Source of the DNA: Gaiellaceae bacterium
Lineage (GTDB): Bacteria > Actinomycetota > Thermoleophilia > Gaiellales > Gaiellaceae
Direction of reading: 5' to 3'
DNA length: 64,000 nucleotides
Assembly (NCBI GenBank): GCA_026002995.1
Contig: BPGK01000001.1
Span: 1,798,001-1,862,000 of the forward strand
Shown: one piece after another, positions 1-10,148 of the stretch
Layout: each line of letters opens with the position of its first letter
Numbering within the stretch: the first letter of the stretch is position 1
Notes under the pieces: model-generated
Seen by the model: the letters and a program-made list of their open reading frames with translations, nothing else
Database searches by the model: none
What the model was told of the DNA's origin: nothing
Made by a program: the position numbers and the translations under genes

Positions 1-26
1 CAGGGATGCGAGGACGCGCTGAGCCA

Positions 27-203
27 ATGAGCACGAGCAAGACACCTGACACTGATCGCACCCCACCCACAGACGACGCCGTCCTCGGAGTCGTTCTAGT
101 CGCGATCCTGTTCGTCCTCGCCCTCGCGTCCGGCTGGATCGTCGTGTCGATCGTCACCGGGCTCGTGCTCCTAGCTGTCGTGCTCGCGCTGATCCCGGCG
201 TGA
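27..203 (+). CDS. Small hypothetical membrane protein
   Basis: Predicted 58-residue protein. A polar, Thr/Asp/Pro-rich N-terminal tail of about 22 residues is followed by one long hydrophobic stretch (about residues 23-57) that could make one long or two short membrane helices. I chose the ATG at 27; an in-frame start lies 21 bases upstream near the window edge. The stop overlaps the start of the next small gene (TGATG), so the two are probably translated together. I recognise no family, and the function is unknown. Confidence 0.45.
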   Translation: MSTSKTPDTDRTPPTDDAVLGVVLVAILFVLALASGWIVVSIVTGLVLLAVVLALIPA

Positions 204-376
204 TGGCGTCCCCAAGCGCGCCTGGGCAACTGACCGACGCGGACGAGGTCTCGCTCGCCCTTGCCCGTGTCGTCGAGCTCCTAGAGCAGATCGCCGCCGC
301 GCTCGCCCGAATCGAGGAGCGGCAGGAGCGAGCGAACGAGTTGCTCGACCGGATCGACCGGACGCAGTGGTCGTAG
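203..376 (+). CDS. Small hypothetical coiled-coil protein
   Basis: Predicted 57-residue protein too short for most gene callers. Its ATG at 203 shares a base with the TGA of the upstream membrane protein, a typical coupling arrangement. From about residue 16 to 52 the sequence is a Leu/Ala/Glu/Arg-rich amphipathic helix with heptad-like spacing (for example VELLEQIAAALARIEERQER), which suggests a coiled coil. Together with the preceding membrane peptide it could form a small membrane-tethered complex. This is inference from layout and composition, and no family is recognised. Confidence 0.4.
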   Translation: MASPSAPGQLTDADEVSLALARVVELLEQIAAALARIEERQERANELLDRIDRTQWS

Positions 377-388
377 GCCAGGAGGCGG

Positions 389-667
389 TCACGCCTTCTC
401 GCAGGCGATCCCGTCCTTGTCGCGATCGAGGCCACGGTTGTAAGACATCGCGAGCTTGTAGAGCCTCGTGCTGCGCTTGAAGTTCGTCACCGGAGTGCCG
501 CTCGTGTGATCCCTCGCCCCGAGCTTGCCGAGTCCGTGGGGATACTTCTTATTGAGGTTGGTGCAGTTCTTGTAGAGCGGCGGTGCGGCAACGACGGTTG
601 CCAACGCTGAGCTCACCGGAGCCATGAGAACCAGCGCGGCGACTGCGAGCGCAGCAAGGCGGTTCAC
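389..667 (-). CDS. Secreted Excalibur calcium-binding domain protein
   Basis: Predicted 92-residue protein starting at a GTG: a signal peptide of about 24 residues with a hydrophobic core (LAALAVAALVLMAPVSSALA) and then a single Excalibur domain. The domain shows its conserved first Cys (YKNCTNLN), a GLGKLGARD segment and the C-terminal calcium loop DRDKDGIACE, which matches D-x-D-x-D-G-x-x-C-E. Excalibur domains are extracellular and often sit C-terminal to thermonuclease domains. Here a separate secreted thermonuclease lies 0.5 kb away on the other strand. The longer upstream reading frame is Arg/Pro-rich and looks non-coding. Confidence 0.75.
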   Translation of the reverse strand: MNRLAALAVAALVLMAPVSSALATVVAAPPLYKNCTNLNKKYPHGLGKLGARDHTSGTPVTNFKRSTRLYKLAMSYNRGLDRDKDGIACEKA

Positions 668-723
668 GGGACGCAGCGTACAACGGTTGCGTTCAGCGAG
701 CACGTCGCCGAGGATGCGCCAGG

Positions 724-1175
724 ATGGTACGCCAAGGGCGGCTCTCCAAGATCGTGCTCGTCGTCGCGGTAATAGGCCTTGCCGTGTTTGCAATCGGGGA
801 GCTCGCAGGCGGATCCGACGACGAGGTCGATGTGGCGGTGGAGGAGACGACGACGACAAGTGCGACCTCCGACGACCCGCTGGCTTGCCTCGATGACCTC
901 GGGCTCTCGAACATCGAGAAGCGAAGCGACGACTTGTGGCGCGCCTTCTACAGCCCGCCCTGGGCCCCTTCTACGGGATCCGCGTGACGCTTCTCCCGTC
1001 CGAGGCTGAAGCTCGTCAGGCTGTGGCAGACGCGGTCGACGTATACGCCGCGCAAGCGGGCCAGTACGCAGTCTTCGGCCCGTTCAAGCCGAGCGCGGGC
1101 GGCCAGCTCTCTCCCGATGACGCGGCACTCGCCGAGCAGCAAGTAGAAGCAGTCGCAGTGTGTCTGGGCGGCTAG
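724..1175 (+). pseudogene. Frameshifted gene for a membrane-anchored protein of unknown function
   Basis: Two overlapping reading frames appear to be halves of one gene. The first (724-987) starts with ATG, has a membrane anchor at about residues 9-27, an acidic/Thr-rich linker (EETTTTSATSDD) and the segment DLWRAFYSP. The second frame then continues with GPFYGIRVTLLPSEAEARQAV and ends at 1175 in AVCLGG. Moving from the first to the second frame needs a shift of one base back near 950-970, in a C-rich run. A lost base in the genome, a sequencing error or a real -1 frameshift would all fit. The restored product would be about 150 residues. I recognise no family. The next gene, a nuclease, starts inside its last codons. 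Confidence 0.45.
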
Positions 1176-1693
1176 CAAGTCTCGCCGGAGTCGCACTCCT
1201 CCTCGGGTTGCTGGCGGCTAGTACCACAGGCGGCGGGCATGTGTCCGCCGCGCAGACCGTCTACCGCATCGACCACGTCACCGACGGCGACACGGTCGTG
1301 CTCCGCAACGGCCAGCGTGTTCGCCTCGTCCAGATCGACACGCCCGAGGTCTACTTCGGCACCGAGTGCTACGGGCCGCAGGCGTCCGCGACGACGAAGC
1401 GGCTCCTGCCCGTGGGGACGAAGGTGCATCTCGCGCCGGAACCTGCGACCGATCTCGTGGACGACTACGGGAGGCTCCTGCGCTACGTCATCCGCGCGGA
1501 CGGGGTGAACGTGAACCTCCGCCTTGTCGCCGTGGGGGCCGGAGCGCCGTATTTCTACGACGGTCGCCGCGGTCGCTATGCGAACCGACTGGAGACACTC
1601 GCGAAGCGGGCGCGGGCGAAGAAGCTCGGCCTCTGGAGGGCGTGCCCGCGGACGGTGTACGACCCGTATCGAGGGATAGAGACGCAGCGCTGA
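1160..1693 (+). CDS. Secreted thermonuclease (SNase-like)
   Basis: Predicted 177-residue Ca2+-dependent nuclease of the staphylococcal nuclease (TNase) family, which cleaves DNA and RNA outside the cell. A signal peptide spans about residues 1-30 (SLAGVALLLGLLAAS), then the OB-fold nuclease domain. Family landmarks are DGDTVVL at 42-48, RLVQIDTPE at 55-63 (metal-binding Asp and catalytic Glu) and DDYGRLLRYV at 101-110, which carries the second catalytic Arg. Translation starts at a GTG 16 bases inside the end of the upstream frameshifted gene, so the two may once have been coupled. An Excalibur domain, often fused to this nuclease, is encoded separately nearby. Confidence 0.85.
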   Translation: MSGRLASLAGVALLLGLLAASTTGGGHVSAAQTVYRIDHVTDGDTVVLRNGQRVRLVQIDTPEVYFGTECYGPQASATTKRLLPVGTKVHLAPEPATDLVDDYGRLLRYVIRADGVNVNLRLVAVGAGAPYFYDGRRGRYANRLETLAKRARAKKLGLWRACPRTVYDPYRGIETQR

Positions 1694-1738
1694 CGCCCTG
1701 GCCCGTTTAGAGTCCACTCCAACGAGAAGGGAGCAAGC

Positions 1739-2173
1739 GTGCGGGTCATCTTGAACATCCTCTGGCTCGTCCTCTCGGGGATCTGGGTGGCGATCGCCTA
1801 CGTCATCGCCGGGGTGATCTTGTGCATCACCATCATCGGGATCCCTTTCGGAAAGCAGGCGTTCAAGCTCGCGGGGTACGCGCTCTGGCCGTTCGGTCGG
1901 GCACTCGTCCCCAGCAGCACGCGCAACGTCGGGCTGAGCGTGATCGGGAACATCCTCTGGCTCATTCTCGCCGGGTGGTGGCTCGCACTCGGGCACCTCA
2001 TAACCGGCATTGCACTCTGCATCACGATCATCGGAATCCCGCTCGGGGTCGCGAGCTTCAAGATGGCCGGGGCTGCGCTCGTGCCGTTCGGCAAGGAGAT
2101 CGTTGACCTTCGCTCGCTTGCGCAACCACCGCCAGGTGCGGTTGTCGTGCCCGCGAGGAGTGCGAGCGCCTGA
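1739..2173 (+). CDS. yccF: YccF-family inner membrane protein
   Basis: Predicted 144-residue integral membrane protein with two similar halves. Each carries the YccF/DUF307 signature of a Trp-rich helix followed by LCITIIGIPFG (first copy, about residues 28-40) and ALCITIIGIPLG (second copy, about 91-103). The start is a GTG with a good ribosome binding site (gagaaggga) about 7 bases upstream. YccF proteins are widespread, but their biochemical role is not settled. The gene appears monocistronic, with a stem-loop just after the stop. Confidence 0.85.
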   Translation: MRVILNILWLVLSGIWVAIAYVIAGVILCITIIGIPFGKQAFKLAGYALWPFGRALVPSSTRNVGLSVIGNILWLILAGWWLALGHLITGIALCITIIGIPLGVASFKMAGAALVPFGKEIVDLRSLAQPPPGAVVVPARSASA

Positions 2174-2175
2174 CG

Positions 2176-2198
2176 GGATCCGCGATTCCTCGCGATCC
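2176..2198. terminator. Stem-loop after yccF, possible terminator
   Basis: GGAT-C-CGCGA pairs with TCGCGATCC around a TTCC loop: 9 base pairs with one bulged C, three bases after the yccF stop. There is no U-rich tract, so termination is only one possibility. Its sequence resembles the hairpin at 4454-4486. Confidence 0.3.
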
Positions 2199-2433
2199 GC
2201 AGGGGAACGCGCGGGATCGAGCGACACGTCCCGAACGGCCATCTACCCATCCGCTCGCGAGTCTGTCAGCGTTCAGGTCGGGGCCGGGTGCGTAGGAGAG
2301 ATCCGGCGCGTGACGGAGTCCGAGACGCCGCCCGGCCCCTCCGTATCCCCCCCTGGCTTGTTAGGGAAGGGGTCACGTCTTCCATGTTCCGGTCGCGGCC
2401 TCGCGGAAAAGGGTATCGCCCCCCACCCCCGGC

Positions 2434-2766
2434 GACGGGCAGACGAGCTACGGCTACGACCGCGCCAACCGCGCGGACTCCACTCCGGATGTCACCTTCA
2501 CCTACGACGCGGTCGGAAACCGTCTGACGATGACGGACGGGCAGGGAACCGAGACCCGCACCTACGACGACCTCGACCGCCTGCTCACGGTGACGCGCGG
2601 GCAGAACACCTTCTCCTACCTCTACGACCCGGCCGGGAACGTCACCCGCCGCAGCTACCCCGCGGCGCCGCCAGCGACTACGCCTACGACCCGCTCGACC
2701 GCCTGACCGCCGTCACAAGCTCGGGGCAGACGACGAGCTACGCCTACGACGCCGCCTCCAACCGTC
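2434..2766 (+). pseudogene. RHS/YD-repeat protein remnant
   Basis: A decayed fragment of a large RHS/YD-repeat protein, a cell-surface or polymorphic-toxin carrier family. The translation shows four to five YD repeats: SYGYDRANR, FTYDAVGNRLT, RTYDDLDRLLT, FSYLYDPAGN in one frame and then DYAYDPLDRLTAVTSSG plus SYAYDAASNR one base back. The frame change lies near 2660-2676. There is no start, no carrier N-terminus and no toxin C-terminus. The 3' end abuts a broken transposase on the opposite strand. This is clearly non-functional and probably relocated by a mobile element. Confidence 0.7.
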
Positions 2767-3406
2767 GAGGCGCTGCCCGACAGGAGCTCGCTACAGAGCG
2801 TCCTGCCCCGCTCCGCCCAGGAGCAGACGAGCGGCTGGTAGGCGAGCTCGCCCTTGTAGTTGACACGCGCGCCCGGCTTGCGGCGCCGGTACACCTCCAC
2901 CTGGGTGGAGTCGAGTCGAGCGTGACCGGCCGCGCCGGGTCGCGCTCGAGCTGACGGTCGAAGTTGGCGACGCGGGCGAATGCCTCCTCGGCGGCGCGCA
3001 GGTGCGTGCGCCGGAAGCGGCGGGCAAGCTGGGCGGCGGTCGAGGCGGCCGGAATCTCCTCGACCGCGCGCACCTCGGCGCCGGCCGCGTCGGCGCGCAG
3101 GAGCTCCAGGTCCTGCATCGCGTCGCCGCCGAGCAAGAGCGAGTCGGCGAGCGCGACGAGCAACGCGCCCGGCGAAGCCCCACGCTGCCGCTCCTTGATC
3201 GGCTTCAGCCCACCGATGCGGGGCGCCTCGGCGATCGCCCGGTCGAGCGCGGGGATGAGCCCGAGCCTCCGCACCAGCTCGCCGACGACGGCCGAGCCGC
3301 CGAACGGCGTCAGCGTCTCCTCGTCGGCGACGATCTCGAGCCTGGGCAGATGCCGCACCCCGCTCGTCGGCCGCCGCTGCGAGCGGCGCTTCTGCTTCAC
3401 CGCCAC
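2767..3406 (-). pseudogene. IS1380-family transposase fragment, frameshifted
   Basis: N-terminal half of a DDE transposase resembling IS1380. The segments LTPFGGSAVVGELVRRLGL, GALLVALADSLLLGGDAMQ, ASTAAQLARRFRRT and LDST (first catalytic Asp) are typical of that family. At the LDST motif the frame breaks, because CTCGA is duplicated in tandem (TCGAGTCGAG on the plus strand, 2911-2920). The other frame then continues QVEVYRRRKPGARVNYKGE and LVCSWAERG. The protein stops at ELLSGSA, where RHS-repeat DNA begins, so the C-terminal half with the remaining catalytic residues is gone. The start is uncertain; GTG at 3406 is the best guess. Confidence 0.7.
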
Positions 3407-3509
3407 GGTGAACCTCCCGCGTCGCGTGCCCCCAACCGCAAAGCACGCTGGCATCCGGATCGGACGGATCGAGGGCGCCCGCGGGAGCCGGCTTACTCAG
3501 GAATCACGG

Positions 3510-4409
3510 TCAGAGCGCCGCGAGCGCGACCAGCTCCTCGGCGCTCAGGCGCCAGCCCGCCGCCGCTGCGTTCGCCCGCACCTGCTCGGGCCTCGTCGCG
3601 CCCGCGATGACGGAGCCGATCTCCGGGGTCGAGACCAGGGCCGAGATCGCCAGCTCGAGCAGCGTGTGGCCGCGCTCGGCGGCGAACCGCTCCAGCCGCT
3701 CGACCCGGGCCAAGCGCTCCTCCTCGAGCTCCCGCCCGGCCAGGCGCGAGCCCTCGGGCGCCGGCTGGCCGCGACGGTACTTGCCGGTCAGGAGGCCGCT
3801 CGCGAGCGGGAAGTAGGGGATGTAGGCCACGCCCAGCTCGCGGCAGAGCGGGAGGACGTCGGCGTCGTCGCCGCGCTCGAGCAGGTTGTAGTGGTTCTGG
3901 AGCACGGTGAAGCGGGTGACGCCGAGCTCGCGGGCGACCTGGTCGGCCTCCGCAAGCTGCACGGCGGAGAAGTTCGAGCAGCCGATCGCGCGCACCGTCC
4001 CCTCGCGCACGAGCTCGTCGAGGGCCGTTAGCGTCTCCGCGATCGGCGTCTCCGGATCGGGCTTGTGCAGGTAGTAGAGGTCGACGTACTCGGTACGGAG
4101 CCGCTCGAGCGACCCCTCGATCGACGTGCGCACGACCGCCGCCGAGCCGCGCCCGTGCTCCGACCCCCAGCCGAACTTCGTCGCGAGCACGACCTCGTCG
4201 CGGCGGCCCTCCAGGATCTCCCCCAACAGGCGCTCGCTCTCCCCGCCGCCGTAGAGCTCGGCCGTGTCGAAGAACGTGATCCCGCACTCGAGCGCGGCCT
4301 CGACCACGGCCCGGGTCTCGGCGCGACCGATGCGAGCTCCGACGTTGTTGCACCCGAGGCCGATCCGCGAGACGACGAGGTCACTCGAGCCGAGCTGCAG
4401 GTACTCCAT
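3510..4409 (-). CDS. Aldo/keto reductase
   Basis: Predicted 299-residue NADPH-dependent TIM-barrel oxidoreductase, cytoplasmic. The full catalytic tetrad is visible: Asp48 and Tyr53 in FFDTAELYG, Lys78 in ATKFG and His115 in YYLHKPD. Further signatures are GCSNFS (about 142-147) and the C-terminal cofactor loop around IAGATRPEQV. Length is normal for the family. The substrate cannot be predicted. It stands alone, flanked by the broken transposase downstream and a divergent membrane-protein gene upstream, with a long hairpin in the shared promoter region. Confidence 0.9.
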   Translation of the reverse strand: MEYLQLGSSDLVVSRIGLGCNNVGARIGRAETRAVVEAALECGITFFDTAELYGGGESERLLGEILEGRRDEVVLATKFGWGSEHGRGSAAVVRTSIEGSLERLRTEYVDLYYLHKPDPETPIAETLTALDELVREGTVRAIGCSNFSAVQLAEADQVARELGVTRFTVLQNHYNLLERGDDADVLPLCRELGVAYIPYFPLASGLLTGKYRRGQPAPEGSRLAGRELEEERLARVERLERFAAERGHTLLELAISALVSTPEIGSVIAGATRPEQVRANAAAAGWRLSAEELVALAAL

Positions 4410-4453
4410 GGTCGAGACGCTACCCGCATGCCGAGCCCCGTGCGTGGATCCCG

Positions 4454-4486
4454 CGAGGGCGATCCGCGTCCTCGCGGATGCCCTCG
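4454..4486. repeat. Long intergenic hairpin between divergent genes
   Basis: CGAGGGC, a bulged G, and ATCCGCG pair with CGCGGAT and GCCCTCG around a TCCT loop, giving 14 base pairs with one bulge. It lies between the divergent starts at 4409 and 4533, so it is more likely a binding site or repeat than a terminator. Its inner stem resembles the hairpin after yccF at 2176-2198. Confidence 0.4.
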
Positions 4487-4532
4487 GCCGCGCTCGGGGC
4501 TAGCGTGGAGCCGGAGAACGGAAGGAGGCCAC

Positions 4533-4916
4533 ATGTCCGGAACGACCTCGCCGGAACGGAAGCCCCCCCGGCTGCGCTTGCCGCTCTCGTCCGAGCGCCT
4601 GATGTGGATCGAGGTCGTGGTGCTCGCGCCGCTCGCCGCGATCCTTGTGCTCCTCGCGTTCCCGTCCTGGTTCGAGATCGACTGGGGTTGCGTCAGCACG
4701 ACCACGGGCGTCATGCGAACGGCCGGCGACGCGTACATCGCGACCTTCGGCGTCCTTGGGACGCTCGGTTGGCTACTCGTCGTCATGGCCGCGCTCTTCG
4801 CGAACGTGACCGGCTCGAGCCGATTCGCGGCCTACCTGCCCGTCGCGTGGTTCACGGCCCTCGTGACGAGCGCGCTGATCGCCGCGGCGGCGATCGGCCC
4901 GCAGATCTGCAGCTGA
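4533..4916 (+). CDS. Hypothetical three-helix membrane protein
   Basis: Predicted 127-residue protein. A short basic/Pro-rich N-terminus is followed by hydrophobic segments near residues 26-46, 67-89 and 98-120, so probably three transmembrane helices. The start is set by a strong ribosome binding site (gaaggagg) five bases before the ATG. The Usp-CBS gene begins 27 bases after the stop on the same strand, so the two may be cotranscribed. No family is recognised. Confidence 0.6.
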   Translation: MSGTTSPERKPPRLRLPLSSERLMWIEVVVLAPLAAILVLLAFPSWFEIDWGCVSTTTGVMRTAGDAYIATFGVLGTLGWLLVVMAALFANVTGSSRFAAYLPVAWFTALVTSALIAAAAIGPQICS

Positions 4917-4943
4917 TCGGTGGCCGTCGGGGATAATGAGCCG

Positions 4944-6197
4944 ATGGGCGACGCGGTCTCTCGCCTCTTCGAGCGCGTCGTGTGCGCGGTCGCCGGCGAC
5001 GGCCGCGGCCTGGAAGGCGTCCGCCAGGTCGAGCGACTGCGCGCGGGCGAGGGCTCCGTCGTGCTCGCGTCGATCGCCGAGACGCAGGTCGCGGCGCGGA
5101 CGGGCCTGCACGCGCCCGAGTGGCGCAAGGAGCTCCGTGCGGAGGCGCAGCGCGCAATCGACCGGGCGCGCGAGCTGGCGCCCGACGCGGATGCCCGGAT
5201 CGTCGACGGCGACGCCGCCCGGGCGCTCCGCTGGATCCTCGAGGACGAGGGCGCCACCCTCGTGGCGGTCGAGGACGGACGCAGCCGCGCAGCCGGGATC
5301 CTCCTGGGGAGCGTCGCCACCTCCCTGCTCCACGATGCGCCCTGCTCGGTCCTCATCGCCCGCCGCCGCGCCGACCTGGAGCGCTTTCCGTCCGAGATCG
5401 CGGTCGGCGTCGACGGCTCCCCCGAGTCGCTTCGCGCCGCCGCGGTGGCAAAGGAGCTCGGCGAGCGCGTCGGCGCGCGCGTGCGGGCGCTCGTGGCGAC
5501 CGGGGGCAAAGAGATCCGGCCCGACGAGATCGACGTCGGCCTGCCGCTCGAGTGCGACGAGCGCCCGCCGGTGGACGCGCTCGTCGCCGCGTCGGAGACG
5601 GCGGACCTCGTCGTCGTGGGGAGCCGCGGCCTGCACGGGATCCGAGTGCTCGGGAGCGTGAGCGAGCGCGTCGCACACAGGACGGCGTGCTCGGTGCTGG
5701 TCGTCCGCCTCCCGGCTCCGGCCGCGACCGGCGAGCACCTCGTCGTCCGCGACGTGATGTCTCGGCCGGCGGTCACGGCGACGCCGAACACGCCCGTCCG
5801 GGACATCGCCCGGCTCATGCTCGAGCGCGGCATGGGCTCGGTCGTCATCGTCGACGAGGAGGGCCGGATCGCGGGGATCGTCACGGAGACCGACTTCGAG
5901 ATCACCGACGAGCCGGTCGCGGACACGGCGTTCCGCTGGCCCCGCGTCCTCGGCCGCCACGTCTGGTCCGAGAGCTCGCTCAAGGAGGTGTACGCGGAGG
6001 CAGCTGCGCAGCCCGCCGAGGCGATCATGAAGTCGCCCGTCGAGACCATCGACGCGGGCACCGAGCTCTGGGAGGCGGTACGGATGCTGACGGAGAAGGG
6101 ACACAAGCGGCTGCCCGTGCTCGACGGCGGCCTGCTCGTCGGCGTCGTCTCCCAGACCGACCTTGTGAAGCTGCTCCTCGCGCGGCCCGAGGGCTGA
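4944..6197 (+). CDS. Universal stress protein with two Usp and two CBS domains
   Basis: Predicted 417-residue cytoplasmic protein. Two tandem Usp domains occupy about residues 8-140 and 148-255 and are followed by a CBS pair: DVMSRPAVTATPNTPVRDI opens the first and IMKSPVETIDAGTELWEAV the second. The second Usp domain keeps an ATP-loop-like GSRGLHGIRVLGS, two residues shorter than the usual G-x2-G-x9-G-S; the first lacks it. CBS pairs bind adenine nucleotides, so the protein probably senses energy state and conveys it to partners. The adjacent cation ATPase (stops 6 bases apart, convergent) and Mrp operon suggest, but do not prove, a role in ion or stress control. A GTG 24 bases upstream is an alternative start. 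Confidence 0.85.
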   Translation: MGDAVSRLFERVVCAVAGDGRGLEGVRQVERLRAGEGSVVLASIAETQVAARTGLHAPEWRKELRAEAQRAIDRARELAPDADARIVDGDAARALRWILEDEGATLVAVEDGRSRAAGILLGSVATSLLHDAPCSVLIARRRADLERFPSEIAVGVDGSPESLRAAAVAKELGERVGARVRALVATGGKEIRPDEIDVGLPLECDERPPVDALVAASETADLVVVGSRGLHGIRVLGSVSERVAHRTACSVLVVRLPAPAATGEHLVVRDVMSRPAVTATPNTPVRDIARLMLERGMGSVVIVDEEGRIAGIVTETDFEITDEPVADTAFRWPRVLGRHVWSESSLKEVYAEAAAQPAEAIMKSPVETIDAGTELWEAVRMLTEKGHKRLPVLDGGLLVGVVSQTDLVKLLLARPEG

Positions 6198-6202
6198 TCC
6201 CG

Positions 6203-8893
<2,691 letters not shown>

Positions 8894-10087
8894 CTACCAG
8901 CGCAGCAGCGCAGCGACGCCGCCGTGCGCGAGGAGCGGCTCCGCGGACGGCGCGGAGACGACCGTCACCTGCGCGTCCGTCGCGAGCGCGCGCTGCACGA
9001 GGTGCTCGGCGAGCGCGCTGATCGGCACGAGCTCCCCGGGGTCGACGCCGGGAGGAACGACGCCGGCCGGCACGAGCCGGCCGTCGGCGGTGCGCGCCCC
9101 CTCGCCGGTGCCTCCTTCCGAGAGCAGCAGGTGCGCGACGCGCCCTTCCTCGAGCGCCGCGAGGACGTCGGCGAGACCGAGGGCTCCGGCGTTCCCCGAG
9201 AGCGCCGCGTCGAGGGCGCGCGCAACGAGCCGCTCCTCACGTCGGCGCACCTCGTCTTCCAACTCGGAGGCCAGCGCAGCGACGACATCCGTCGGGGCGA
9301 GGCCGTGCACGTTCTTGTCGACGACCGAGATCTCCAGACGTGAGCCTCCGAGCGCCTCGGCGAGACGGTCGGCCGCCCGGCGCTCCCCCGCCGCGAGCGC
9401 ACGCTCCCAGCCCCGCTTGCCCGCGAGCTCCGCGAGACGGCGCGCCGCGTCGTCGAGCGCGCGCAGGCGGTGCTCTTCGAGCCTCCGCTCGAACAGGTCG
9501 CGCTGCGAGGCCGCGTGTTGAGCCAGCGCCGGGTTCGCGGCGGCAGGCCCCTTCAGCTCGCGCCACTCGCTCGTGTCGGGCTCGAGCGAGACGGTCACGA
9601 GCTCCTCGACGAGACCGAGGCGACGCTCGAGGACTCGGACATCGGCCTGCGTCGCGACGACGATGCCGACCGGCCGACCGCGGTCGAGCGCTGCGACGAG
9701 GGGCGAGAGGTGCACGATCTCGTCGAGAGCGACGTGGTTTCTGAGCGGGACGTGGAGCGCGACCGTGCGCAGCTCTCCTCCCTCGACCGTGGCGAAGAGC
9801 GCCCGTCCACGGCCGGGTCGGCGCGGATCGAGGAGCGCCGAGAGCTCGGGCTCCAGCTCGTCGAGGCGTTCGAAGACCGCCTTCCAGCGGGCGTGGTCGC
9901 CGTTGACCTTCACCCGCTCGCGAACGTCGCGCAGGCCGTTCTCGGTAGCCACCACCCAAGCCGGCCGCGCGGCCGCCTGCTCCTTCGGATCTGCGTCCAC
10001 GTACACGCTTACGACCCCGATCGGATCCCGGAGGCCGCTGATCTCGAGCGGGTCGACTACCGGCAGCTCGTCCGAACGGATCGCCAT
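8894..10087 (-). CDS. baeRF-like protein (bacterial/archaeal eRF1-related family)
   Basis: Predicted 397-residue cytoplasmic protein starting at ATG 10087. The N-terminal strand GVVSVYVDADP, the mid-region LDRGRPVGIVVATQADVRVLE and the C-terminal AHGGVAALLRW resemble baeRF proteins, which are relatives of eukaryotic release factor eRF1 proposed to act on stalled ribosomes or peptidyl-tRNA. A long charged helix-rich segment (about residues 180-260) separates the two globular parts. The GGQ peptide-release motif of true eRF1 is not seen. It directly precedes the P-type ATPase (adjacent stop and start) and diverges from the Mrp operon across 61 bases. Family assignment is by pattern only. Confidence 0.6.
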   Translation of the reverse strand: MAIRSDELPVVDPLEISGLRDPIGVVSVYVDADPKEQAAARPAWVVATENGLRDVRERVKVNGDHARWKAVFERLDELEPELSALLDPRRPGRGRALFATVEGGELRTVALHVPLRNHVALDEIVHLSPLVAALDRGRPVGIVVATQADVRVLERRLGLVEELVTVSLEPDTSEWRELKGPAAANPALAQHAASQRDLFERRLEEHRLRALDDAARRLAELAGKRGWERALAAGERRAADRLAEALGGSRLEISVVDKNVHGLAPTDVVAALASELEDEVRRREERLVARALDAALSGNAGALGLADVLAALEEGRVAHLLLSEGGTGEGARTADGRLVPAGVVPPGVDPGELVPISALAEHLVQRALATDAQVTVVSAPSAEPLLAHGGVAALLRW

Positions 10088-10148
10088 ACCCCCAGTCAAC
10101 CACGTCGGAGCTGGGTCCGGCTCGCCCAGGCGTCTAGGCTTGCCGGGG

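Noticed and set aside
2010-2954. A 314-codon plus-strand frame
   Set aside because: It starts inside yccF in another frame, and only part of it matches YD repeats. It was treated as an accidental join across an RHS remnant, not a gene.
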